NCBI GenBank assembly: GCA_037954665.1
Contig: JBBMOL010000372.1
Coordinates: 350,056-414,055 of the forward strand
From: Laguncularia racemosa
Taxonomy: Eukaryota > Streptophyta > Magnoliopsida > Myrtales > Combretaceae
Length of the DNA: 64,000 bases
Direction of reading: 5' to 3'
The notes beneath the pieces are model-generated. The model saw only the letters and a program-made list of their open reading frames with translations, searched no databases and was not told the DNA's origin. The translations under genes were made by a program, and so were the position numbers. How positions within the stretch are numbered: position 1 is the stretch's first letter; every line of letters begins with the position of its first letter. Below are positions 22,519 through 32,783 of the stretch, piece after piece.

Positions 22519-23442
22519 GATCAAAATTAAACCAATGATAAAAGGGTAAATAACTTGAAAAGTTAGGGGTAATTCATTCATTTAACAAGAAAGTATAAAT
22601 AGGCCAACTCATACTATCCTAACCCTTTTTTTTCATGTATACACTATAGAACCCTAAGCGTTATCTATAGAAACCTAGGAGAGAAAAGGATGACTACATT
22701 CTGCAGTCTACCAATTTAACTACGGTAAGTAAACTGATCAATAACTGTTTATTGTTGTTTACATATGTATATTGTCAACTAGTGTTAATTCATTAGATTT
22801 CCTTGTAGAACAATTAGTGTGATGAAAGGTTTTGAATAAGAATTCAATTATTGGAACAATTCGAGCTAATAAGTCGTTAGATTAAACCTAATTGGAATTC
22901 TAATATGAAAAACAATGCACAATTAGGATTAGAAGGAATGGATTTCATTTAAGATTAGAAAGATTAGGAATTGGTGAATTAGAAAAGAAATTCATGATGG
23001 AACAGTGCCTTACACAACTAAGTACATGCTTGTGTACCTACCCATATTGAAGCACTAATGTGTACAAAAAAGTACACGGTCACCAGACACGCACGTGTAA
23101 TTGGGCATGTCAAATTTCATAAATTCAAAAAAAGTTACACAGCTACTTTACATGATCGTGTACCCTACCATGCTAAAGTATATGGCCAAATACATGATCG
23201 TGTACTTGGTTGTATTGAATTGACAAAAATACATAAGAAGATATATGGCAACTAGCATGACCTTGTTCTATTTCGTGTCCCTCTACATGGCCACCCATAC
23301 GACTATGCTGTTCCAAGACACTCATTGTTCCATTATATGTCATTCACTTGCAATTCTAAGTGTACATAATTGTGAATTTAAATAGGTTTGAGGATTGAGG
23401 GATTACAAAAGCGTGGAGAAATCATTCGCCGACTATCAAGTA
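22469..23442 (+). repeat. Element A 3' LTR, left part
   Basis: Matches the 5' LTR from about 1309 to 2241. It starts within or beside the (AT)n run at 22477-22513, so the exact first base is uncertain. The TATA box is at 22594-22601, and dyad-rich words recur at about 23000-23300. Cut at 23442 by solo LTR B; the rest is at 38836-39423. Confidence 0.75.
22477..22513. repeat. (AT)n microsatellite
   Basis: About 18 AT units at the start of A's 3' LTR; the 5' LTR has a shorter run at 1321-1342. Confidence 0.9.
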
Positions 23443-23529
23443 TGTGTAGAATCTACATATAGCCATATTTTATCTAATAATGTTTTTATTTTGCACTTTA
23501 GCAAGTACATTCATCGGTTTTATAGATGG
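23443..23529 (+). repeat. Solo LTR B, first 87 bp
   Basis: Begins TGTGTAGAATCTACA, comparable to the E LTR start, and shares TTATCTAATAATGTTT with 14625-14642. It is interrupted by element C and resumes at 38114. Confidence 0.7.
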
Positions 23530-23819
23530 TGTAAACACCCCATTTTTGTCCTAGGAATGAATAATAATTGATAATAATCAATTCTTAATTTTTTCCAATT
23601 TTTCTAATTTTTCCCTAATTTAGCATAAATAATTAAAAATATTCAAAAAATAAAAATAAATAGGAAAAAACATCAATTTTGAAAAATGATTTCAAAAATG
23701 ACAATAATAAATAGTAAATAATTTTTACAAATTTTTTAAATTTCAAAAAATACAAAAAAATATAAAAATCGCATTGCATACATGCAATTTGCGAAATTAG
23801 AAAAATCAGGAAAGTGGGC

Positions 23820-23901
23820 TAGCCCAGCTGGTCCGGACCACGGGCTAAGGCGCGCGCGGCGGGGGGGGGGGCGGGGGGGCGCTCGATCGCAGGTTCGAAT
23901 C
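23820..23901 (+). promoter_or_regulatory. tRNA-like pol III A and B boxes in C 5' LTR
   Basis: TAGCCCAGCTGG (23820-23831) fits an A box and GGTTCGAATC (23892-23901) a B box. The palindrome GGTCCGGACC lies just after the A box. A G-rich insertion widens the spacing here. The 3' LTR has the same boxes at 36233 and 36293 with a 48-base spacer. It may be a tRNA or SINE head captured by the LTR; it is not a functional tRNA gene. Confidence 0.45.
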
Positions 23902-24243
23902 GCGGGGGAGGCAGTTTCCGCGTTTTGCATTTTCTTACTTATCTAGGACACGTGGCAGCATCCGATTGGCTGGAGGAAACGCACGCGCCGGGCGCGTGAT
24001 CGTCTTCTACCTCGGGCCCGAGATCGCCGGCAGAAGAAAAAATTCGCATTTTAGCCGTTTCGATCCGATTTTTTGCACAAATCCAACAGATCTTCAACAG
24101 AATTGAGATAAACATCATCCAATTGGAATCAAATCTCAACAAATCAAAGGATTTGCACGAATCAGAGTTTGTTTATTTAACCGTCGATCCGATTTGCTTC
24201 GATTGGCGAAAATCCGAGCTTATCCAGCTTGATTTTGAACGCT

Positions 24244-24251
24244 TATAAATA
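24244..24251 (+). promoter_or_regulatory. TATA box of element C 5' LTR
   Basis: TATAAATA followed by GAGGAGG lies in a conserved block and is repeated at 36645-36652 in the 3' LTR. It is the best candidate core promoter for C transcription. Confidence 0.65.
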
Positions 24252-25551
24252 GAGGAGGAGTAGAGGAAGCCAAAACACATATCAGAATTGAGAGAAAGTG
24301 AGAAAAGAAAGCAAATCGGAGAGCACCGGAGGAGAACCAAAGCCGCGACCGCCGATCGGAGTTGAACCACCACCAGAAGACGATCTGGGAGCAAACCACC
24401 GCCACCATTGAATTCAGCACCCTCAAGAAGCTAGGATTCGACACCTCATCCGCTGCAAAAGACCGTCGGAACGCCATGAACGAGCCCTCTCCGCCATCGT
24501 GTCCGACCCAATCCGACCCGATTCGACCCGACCCGTGCACCGACCCGGATCCAGGCAAGTCGAATTTTTCGAATTTTTATTTATTTATTTTTTTTGAATT
24601 GTGTTTATTTGATTTATTATTTGATTATTTATTTGTTATTTATTTATTTATTTATTTATGCTTTATGTTCTATTTCCATAAGTAGGAAAATGTAGAAATT
24701 AGATTTTTAGGATTTAATAATGTAGTAAAATAATAAAATAAATAAATAAATAATAATAATATAAAAATAAATAAATAAATGATAAAAATAAATAAAAAGA
24801 AAAATAAATAATAAAAATGTAGATAAATAATAAAAATATTAGAAGAAGTAATAATAAATTTTTAGATTTCAAAATAGGATAAATAACAGTTTAGGATAAA
24901 ATTTTTAACAAAAATTCAAAAATTATAAAAAAATCATAAAAAATCATAAAAAATAATAAAAAACTATAAAAATCATGAAAATTTGGAAAAATTACAAAAA
25001 AAATAGTAAAAATCATAAAAATCATAAAAATTATAAAAAAAATCATAAAATCACAAAAATTTATAAAAATCATAAAATCCTGAAAATTCAATTAAATTCA
25101 AAAAATAATAAAAAATATAAAAAATGAGTTTTATCACTTAGAAAAATCATTTTCATCAAATAAATCCAAAATTGATATTTTTCCCTAAAAATCATTTTCA
25201 AAAATCAGATTAAAGCTTAGGCTTAGATTTTTAGAAGAAAAAAAATCCCAAAAATGGTAAAAACATAAATCAAAAGAGATTTCAAAATTAAAATTCACAA
25301 ATACACTTAAAATTTTCAGAAAAGCGAACTACGGCTTGTTTAATCCTGGATAGCTGGTACGTAGGCACCTATTCGGGTCAACCCATAAAATGAAATAAAA
25401 AAATCATTTTTTTGAAATAATTCAAGAACATAATAAAAAGTAACAGAAACACAATAAAACACATTTCTAAATAGGAACAATTTTAGGAGATTAGGTGGTA
25501 ACCATAAGGTTTTAATAGGTTAGCCTCCGAACTTAGAAACTCTGGTTTTCC

Positions 25552-25585
25552 TTTTCCTCTTTTCACCAAAAACGAGAAGAGGAAA
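25552..25585 (+). other. Hairpin near the end of the C 5' LTR
   Basis: TTTTCCTCTTTTC (25552-25564) and GAGAAGAGGAAA (25574-25585) pair with one mismatch around a short loop. The 3' LTR keeps it in slightly weaker form near 37884-37919. Confidence 0.5.
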
Positions 25586-25782
25586 TCACGACGACTAGTG
25601 GTCCAAATTAAGACTAATCCGCTCCTTTAGTCTTGATTCAATATTTCCTAACAACAGTTGGGTAGCGACTCCAAAATTAAACGAAGTTCCTAACTCAAGT
25701 CGAGGATCTATATTATATGAGCATAGGGTCTAGTGTAGATCGGATTAGGAATGGGAAATTTCAAAAATTAGACTCGATAGGA

Positions 25783-25800
25783 TGGCGACTCCATTGGGGA
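25783..25800 (+). other. Element C primer-binding site
   Basis: TGGCGACTCCATTGGGGA lies three bases after the LTR end. This is the kind of site reported for Ogre elements, complementary to a tRNA-Arg. I could not align it to a tRNA here. Confidence 0.65.
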
Positions 25801-26274
25801 CCCATGCTAGTAGGCTAGCCACCTGAATCTCTTCAAATTGTTCTCTTTAATACATGTGTTTCAATCATTATTCTGTTACTAACGTTTCAGGGATTAGTTA
25901 GATTTTCAATTTTTGTGGGGGTTTGCATGCATATGTGTGTGTGAGTAGATGCAGTCGAACCCGGACCGTCCTAGAAACCTAAGACGGGGAGCCATTGTGT
26001 AGGTTTCGGGCGAAGTGAGTTGATTCACCGTTCGGGACCGATTAGGCTGCCCCACCCTATGCTTCGATATGGCCTGAGATCTATTTCTTCGAGAATGCGA
26101 GAAGCCATAGAGCTCGGGAACCAGTTAGAACCAACCTGCTTGCATACATAACATCATAGGGTTGACAATTGGTGACAATGTAATGGTTTGTTATTTTGTT
26201 CATGGAGTTCAAATTTATTTCCCTATAATGTTTCATAGTTCAGTTTGTAATTAGGCAATTTCTTATTGTAATAT
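25801..26274 (+). other. Element C leader
   Basis: Untranslated leader between primer site and ORF1, GC-richer than the LTR. I see no coding region in it. Confidence 0.6.
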
Positions 26275-27801
26275 ATGGCTAGCACCGCAGTCGACCGCCT
26301 CCTCCGCAAAGAAATTCAGGTGTACAAACCTTTGAACCCAAAGTTGGTACTGGACCATTGGTTTACCTTGTACAACCTAGAGGAGCAGGCCTTCATCCAG
26401 CAAAAGATCGGTTCCATCCTCTCACTGACAAAGATAGAGGTGAATTTGCCTTTAGTCCGGGCCATGCTCCAATTATGGGAAATCGAGCCCGCTGCTTTCT
26501 TTATCGGGCCGCATGAGATCACCCCTACCCTGGATGAGTACACCCAGTTGCTACAGGCTCCAGCACTGACTGATCAAATCTACGCACCAGACCTTGAGGT
26601 CGGGCCAGCCGGTACCTTCAGCAGATTATTAGGCATCCGTAAGACAGCCGTCAACAAAGCCCTGGCAGACTGTAATGGATATTGCATACGTATGGATGAT
26701 TTAGAAGCCCGGTTCATCGCCCGAGAGGACAATGGGGATAGGAAGGACATACTGTGTGGGGACCCCAAAACTTACAGACAGAGAAGGGTGAACGCTTTCA
26801 TCTTGACAGCCTTTGCCACCATACTGTTCCCCATCGGGACCTTCTATATTCACTACCGGGTTGTAGAGCTGGTAACCCAATTTCTGGAGGGAAGATCTTA
26901 CATCCCGGCTCTACTGGCTGAACAGATCCGGAACTTGAATTTCCTCAAGAAGAAAGGCCATGGGATCCTTCGCTCAAGCCTCAACCTTCTGTTGATATGG
27001 TTTGTAAGCCACCTTAAGTGCTTCGGGTTGAACATGGTCCGAAAAACCTTAGCCCAGCAGGTGGATCTCGTAAACTCATGTATAGAAAAGGTGAAGCTAC
27101 CCAACGACCTTACCAGCCACAGTTGGGTAGAGGTACTTAGAAGTTTCAGTGCTGAGGATATTCTGTGGACAGCCAGGTGGAGTTGCTGTAACAAAATCAT
27201 CTTAACCTGCAAAAACTTCCAAGCAGTACCTTTAATCAGAATCAGCGGATGTATTGGATATCACCCCAACTCAGTGGTCCGCCAGCTTGGTACCATCCAA
27301 GATATAGTTTATCGGCCCTCGCTGGAAGCAGTCACCTTTGAATACCAAGATCCGAACCTGTTGGTAGCCGAGAAGTTTGCTAAGCTGGCAAAGGTCAAAC
27401 CACTTTGGGAAGCCATAATTGAAAGCCCGAATGTGGACCTCAGGGAATTAGATGGCGAAGTGGGAAAACACCGAGCCACCAGAGAGTTTGTAATCCGCCA
27501 GCTATACCAGACAGGGGAAAGAGCATATCGGGTTCCAAACGTCACCCAACCAAGACCAGACAAGATCAATCCAGAGACAGAAGTATACCTAGAACAGGTC
27601 AAGGCCCGAATGGAGGTATACTTTGAAGCTGCAGATCATAAGAAAGACATCTGGAAAGGACGTTTCAAAGAATCCGACCAAAGGAACAAGGCCTTGGAAG
27701 CACAATTGGAGAAGACCCAAGCCAAAGTCAAAGAATTAGAAGCTGTCATCAATGGGAAGTCCGAGCCTCCACAACAGAAGACTAAAAGAGCTAGGAAATA
27801 G
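26275..27801 (+). CDS. Element C ORF1 protein (DUF7745-like), intact
   Basis: A 508-residue open frame with no defect, starting MASTAVDRLLRKEI. It resembles the ORF1 protein found upstream of gag in Ogre-type elements and annotated in plant genomes as a DUF7745-like protein, which I recognise from its wording (LPLVRAMLQLWEIEPAAFFIG, HEITPTLDEYTQLLQ). Its biochemical role is unknown. The C-terminal 70 residues (about 430-508) are rich in Glu, Lys and Gln and look coiled-coil, ending in a basic tail (QQKTKRARK). It sits between the primer site and gag, with a gap of about 245 bp before gag. It is intact while the downstream polyprotein has several stops. Confidence 0.88.
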   Translation: MASTAVDRLLRKEIQVYKPLNPKLVLDHWFTLYNLEEQAFIQQKIGSILSLTKIEVNLPLVRAMLQLWEIEPAAFFIGPHEITPTLDEYTQLLQAPALTDQIYAPDLEVGPAGTFSRLLGIRKTAVNKALADCNGYCIRMDDLEARFIAREDNGDRKDILCGDPKTYRQRRVNAFILTAFATILFPIGTFYIHYRVVELVTQFLEGRSYIPALLAEQIRNLNFLKKKGHGILRSSLNLLLIWFVSHLKCFGLNMVRKTLAQQVDLVNSCIEKVKLPNDLTSHSWVEVLRSFSAEDILWTARWSCCNKIILTCKNFQAVPLIRISGCIGYHPNSVVRQLGTIQDIVYRPSLEAVTFEYQDPNLLVAEKFAKLAKVKPLWEAIIESPNVDLRELDGEVGKHRATREFVIRQLYQTGERAYRVPNVTQPRPDKINPETEVYLEQVKARMEVYFEAADHKKDIWKGRFKESDQRNKALEAQLEKTQAKVKELEAVINGKSEPPQQKTKRARK

Positions 27802-28046
27802 ATCATTATTTGTAATCTTTTATTTTGATTATCGAACTCCAAAATTTTCAATATTAATAAAAGTGAAGTTTCAATATTACATTGTCAATCAATTGTCAAC
27901 CCTTTTATTTTTAACATCTGCGTGACACATGTATATCATTTTGCATACATCACAATAAAAAACAAAATGCGCGCCCAGGTATCAAGATAGCTCCCAAGCA
28001 ACCGAACCCTCTCAGAAGTCCAATTCTCACACATTCAAGAACAAAA
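27802..28046 (+). other. Spacer between ORF1 and gag of C
   Basis: A 245-bp AT-rich spacer with no coding signal. It must allow translation of gag after ORF1, by re-initiation, splicing or another way; I see no clear splice pair. Confidence 0.5.
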
Positions 28047-30926
28047 ATGGCCAACAGTAGCGACAACCGCAACAACACAAATGCTGAAGCTACCTCAGAC
28101 TCCAGGATCGTATCCTTAGAACAAACGGTCCAACAATTGGCTACCCAGGTCCACCTCCTAACTGAAAGCATCGGCCTCCTTCGCACCACTCAGCCAACCT
28201 AGGAAGAACATTCAGGGGCCAGGAAAGGGAAAGCAGTGGAGGGACAACCTTCGGAGTATGAAGAAATCAATTCCCACCTCAACCCGGCTTTTGAATATGA
28301 GCCGAAGATCAACCAGGGACCAACCTCTGACGACTTGAAAAGGGAAATGGAAGAGAGGCAGAAGGAGATGGAGAAGCGACTCTTCCAGCAGCTCCATGAC
28401 AAGATGAAAACGATTGAGGGCCCTGATGGTTTTGAACAAGCTAGGATCACCAATCTGCCAGCATACAAGGAAGAGGTATACCCTGAGAAGTTCAAGACCC
28501 TAGATTTCGAAAAGTATGATGGCACCGGCTACCCAAAAATGCATACCAGGCTATATGCCCGGAAAATGAGCAAGTATGCTCAATACGACCAGCTCATGCT
28601 CCAGACATTCCAAGATAGCCTCACAGGCCCTGCATTGGTCTGGTATGCCGACCTAGACTTCAACACTGTCAATACCTAGGAGAAGCTAGCTCGAGCGTTT
28701 TATGACCAATATAAGTTCAATATCGAAGTTGCCCCATCTGTAATTGATCTGGGGAGTCTCCGAAAAAGGCATGCTGAGCCATTCAAGGAGTATGCTCAGC
28801 GCTGGAGAGCCCAAGCCGCCAGGGTAGCAATCCCGATATCTAAGAAGGAATTGACATCCATATTTGTCAATACCCTGGACAAGACCTACTTTTCACACCT
28901 GGTAGGCCAGACCTCATCCAGTTTTGCAAAGGTAATGGTTGTGGGATGTAGGATTGAGAATGCCATCACCACCGGCAGACTCCAAACAATGCAGCCTCCT
29001 AGGGTCACACCGACACAAAGGCCTTTAGGAGGAAACAGAGCTAAAGAGTCCACTATCAGCATGGTCCACTCCGGTAAGGCAGAAAAATCTGGGACTCGTG
29101 TGACATTCCAGACCACGAGTACCCCAGCCCAACAACCCATGACAGGTCACACCCAGGCCGCTAGGGCCCTAAGGCAGTTCACTCCAATCCCCATACCGCT
29201 CAGTCAGGTCTTCGTTTGGTTGAGGGCAAACAACTTGATCAGCTTTGAGATCCCCAACGACCAGTACAAGCCCAAGAATTTCGACTCAAGCCTCAAGTGT
29301 GACTACCATATAGGTCAAGAGGGGCATTCTACAGATAGGTGCTGGAGGCTTCGGCACAAGATCCAAGACTTAATCGATGCAGGAATCATACAGCCGGATT
29401 TTGTAAATACCCCAGCACCCAATGTCAATACCAACCCACTGCCCAATCATAAGCCCACCATTAATATGATCACATCTGAGGAGTCGGTTCCCAAAGAAGC
29501 CCCTAAGCAGAATACGACGGAGCAACAGAAGAAGCAATCCCATCAAGCTCCAGAAGAAACACCAAAGGCACACATTAAAAATAGGTGGTTAGCCGGAGAC
29601 CCAACAGTTGGCACTTTGGGAGAATCACACGGGAGATTTCAGTATTTGGTAAACCATTCTTATACCCCGACTGAGCAGAGGCCGCCTAGTGGATGGGGAC
29701 CAGAATTTGAGAAAGAAGACAACCCGTCAAAGGAAGAGGGGAAGACTATCAACATGATCAACTCTCATCAGAAGCCCAAGGTTATACAATGCTACAAGGG
29801 ACAATCAGCTGAGGTACAAATCCCAAGAAAAAGATATGTATTCAATGTTCCGATAGCGGCAGAGAATTACAAGGCTGCACCATTCGACTATCGGGCCCTC
29901 GAACAAGAGCGGCCTCCTATGGTGGGAGGCATCACCCGCTCTGGGAGATTATACGATCCAAAGTATAAAGGACTGACTGAAGAACCCAATGTGGAGAAAG
30001 GAGAAGAAGAGGAAGGGGGACTCACTGCATTTACAAAGATGGTCAAGGCAAGTGAATACAAGATCATGGAACAATTAAATAAAGTTCCAGCACAGATATC
30101 ACTCATGGGCCTTCTCACAACATCCAAGCCCCATAGGGAAGCACTCTTTAAAGTACTAAAACAGATTCAGGTCCCAGAAGGCATCGCTATAGACAAAATA
30201 GGTCACGTGGCGGACTCTATCTTTACAATGGACCAGATATCTTTCTCTTCGGAAGAGCTAGGAGAGGAGGGAGACCAACATATCAAACCATTATTCATAG
30301 TGGTCAAGTGCAATGACACCATTGTCTCCCGAGTACTCATCGACAACGGATCATCCCTCAACGTTTGCCCATTGGCAACGCTCGACTTGTTGGGGGTCGA
30401 TCCAAGCAACATAAGACCTAGCTCCACGGTGGTCAAAGCTTTCGACGGATCAAAAAGAGACATAGTGGGGGAAGTGAACCTACCAGTAGAAATTGGTCCA
30501 CAAGTATTCCACATCGCTTTCCAGGTCCTCGACATCCCAAGGTCTTTCAACTTGCTTTTGGGACAACCTTAGATACATGCTGCTGGAGCCATCCCCTCTA
30601 GTCTCCACCAAAGGGTCAAGTTCATTGCAAGCGGGCATATAGTTACAGTATTGGGCGAACAGGATTACGCCATATACAAAGAGACTGCCATACCTTATAT
30701 TGGGGAAGAAGGTTCAAAAGACCTGGGGCTGCAGATTTTCAATGAAGTGAACATGGTGACTAGCAAGGAGGGCCATCAATTTAAAGAGGGGCAGCACGGG
30801 ACGTTTGGACTGGGGTACATTCCAACGGCTGTAGAAGAAGCGCAAGCAAGAGGTGTCAAAGGCAGAATGAAGGGGAAGCCGATCGACACCCAGATGTGCA
30901 TCCCACCTCTCCAACAATCTTTCTGA
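28047..30926 (+). pseudogene. gag: Element C gag-protease
   Basis: Starts at the ATG at 28047 (MANSSDNRNN). It has a coiled segment, the capsid core (about 28480-28850), a Zn-binding-like stretch CDYHIGQEGHSTDRC near 29300-29342, a basic Pro/Gln-rich linker, and the protease with LIDNGSSLNVCP near 30336-30371. All parts are in one frame with RT. Stops occur at 28200 (TAG), 28677 (TAG), 30570 (TAG) and 30924 (TGA); each is explainable by one C-to-T or G-to-A change, three of them probably at former Trp codons. Without these it would be one long polyprotein, as is usual for Tat elements. Confidence 0.88.
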
Positions 30927-31168
30927 AAGGCAAACATCATTCAAAAGCTTCGGGTAAATGAAGAGGACGACAGCAAAGGGAAGTCAATCCCCCGTATGTC
31001 CAACCAACATCCAACTCTAAACAATTGGTTTTGTTATCCTATCAGTAGCGCTACATTAGCTCGAAAGTAGAGAAAAATTATCAAGTAAATTTTATTGAGA
31101 CTCTTTATCAAATTCAATTGCAGTTTGTTTTCGTCTTATATATATGCTTTCACTTTTATGTTATTCAG
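30927..31168 (+). other. Candidate intron between protease and RT of C
   Basis: Ogre elements are known for an intron between protease and RT. Here the frame stays open to a TAG at 31074. A splice-donor-like GTAAAT is at 31085 and a pyrimidine-rich stretch ending TTATTCAG lies at 31161-31168. RT-like wording begins just after it. Exact splice sites are inferred. Confidence 0.4.
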
Positions 31169-32783
31169 ATCTCCTACCATCGAACATCAGGGATATTTCG
31201 CACAGGTAGAAAATAAAAACGCTGATATCGTTTCCAACGCTGCTGGGTCAGTTGTTGAAGGCGATATCCTAGACTACGAAATAATACAAGAAAATTGGCA
31301 AAAACATGAACAAAGCGGAATTTCGATCGACGAGCCTATGGAGACAGTAAATCTAGGAAGCATGGAAAACCCTAAGAACCTCAACATCGGGACCAGTTTG
31401 AGTGCCGAGCAAAAATGTGAGATAACCGAGCTATTAACGGAATACGCGGATGTGTTTGCCTGGTTATATGGTGACATGCCAGGGCTAGACCAATCGATAG
31501 TGGTTCATAGGCTTCCCACAAGGGAAGACGTCAAACCTAAAAAACAAAAACTGAGAAGATTTAAGCCCGACATCTTGCTGAAGATTAAGGAAGAAGTCAA
31601 GAAATTGCTAGAAGTAGGGTTCATTGAAGTATCCGACTACCCAGAATGGGTAGCAAATATAGTCCTCGTTATGAAAAAGAATGGAAAAGTACGCATATGC
31701 GTAGACTTCCAAGACTTAAACCAAGCTACGCCAAAGGATAACTTCCCCCTACCTCACATTGATGTTCTGGTAGACAACACTGCGGGAAACCATCTTTTCT
31801 CATTCATGGACGGTTTCTCAGGATATAATCAAATAAAAATAGCTGAAGAAGATAAAACCAAAACGACTTTCATCACAACATGGGGAACTTTCTGTTACAA
31901 AGTCATGCCCTTCGGTTTGAAGAACGTCGGGGCAACGTATTAGAGAGCCATGGTCGCAATACTTCACGACATGATGCTTCGAGAGGTTGAAGTATATGTC
32001 GACGACATGATAGCCAAATCCAAAGAAGGAGAAAGCCATATAGATATCCTGAGGAAATTGTTTAAACGACTGAGAAAATTCCAACTCAAGTTAAACCTAG
32101 AGAAATGCACTTTCGGGGTCACAATGGGGAAGTTGTTAGGGTTTGTCATAAGCCAGGAAGGGATTAAAATCGACCCTGATAAGGTAAAGTCTATATTAGA
32201 GTTACCTTCCCCACGCTCCGTTAAAGAAGTGAGAAGCTTGCTGGGAAGATTAAATTATATAGCTCGTTTTATCTCAAAGCTCACTGACAAATGTCGGCCA
32301 TTATTTCGTCTGTTGAAGAAGAATGCCACAATAGAATGGGACGACGAATGCGAAGAGGCATTCAAGACAATCAAATACTATCTTATAAAACCTCCAGTCT
32401 TGATAGTCCCGAAGCAAGGAAAGCCTTTATTCTTATACCTCACTATACTCCTTGAATCCATGGGATGTGTGCTGAGGCAGAAAGATGATGAGGGAAGAGA
32501 GCGTTCTATATATTATCTGAGCAAGAAGTTCACAGATGGGGAACAGAGGTACTCAGAGGTGGAGAAGACGTGTTGTGCTCTAATTTGGGTCATGCATCGA
32601 CTAAGGAAATACACCCTTTACTATCATATTGAGCTACTGACAAAGCATGATCTCTTGAAATACTTGGCAGAGAAGCCAGCTCTGATAGGGAGAATCTCTA
32701 AGTGGCAAATGCTCCTATCCGAGTTCGACATCACATACATAAATCAGAACTCGATGAAATGGCAAGCCTTAGCCGACTAATTA
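31169..32783 (+). pseudogene. pol: Element C reverse transcriptase and RNase H
   Basis: The RT palm begins near 31500, with RICVDFQDLNQATPKDNFP (31690-31746), SFMDGFSGYNQI, MPFGLKN near 31906-31926 and the catalytic YVDD at 31995-32006. Connection and RNase H follow (RSLLGRLNYIARF, then SIYYLSKKFTDGEQRYSE near 32507-32560). Stops at 31941 (TAG) and 32778 (TAA) replace what related proteins show as Gln codons. It is otherwise in the same frame as gag and the following part. Confidence 0.9.

Larger units (their letters stand above)
23530..25779 (+). repeat. Element C 5' LTR
   Basis: About 2250 bp, near-identical by eye to 35943-38113 apart from indels (an expanded G run near 23858-23880, about 26 bp near 24495, and differing ATAAATAA tracts). 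It holds tRNA-like A and B boxes, a TATA box at 24244, a long A-rich tract (about 24700-25130) and a hairpin near its end. ORFs here are antisense or low-complexity artefacts. Confidence 0.92.

Noticed and set aside
23820..23920. A true tRNA gene in the C LTR
   Set aside because: A and B boxes are present, but the spacing is wrong in the 5' LTR and I cannot fold a cloverleaf with paired acceptor and anticodon arms.
23736..25091. Several open frames on both strands in the C LTRs (also 36340-37539)
   Set aside because: They recur in both LTRs, overlap A-rich repeats or U3/R sequence, and have no recognisable domain. They are by-products of LTR sequence.
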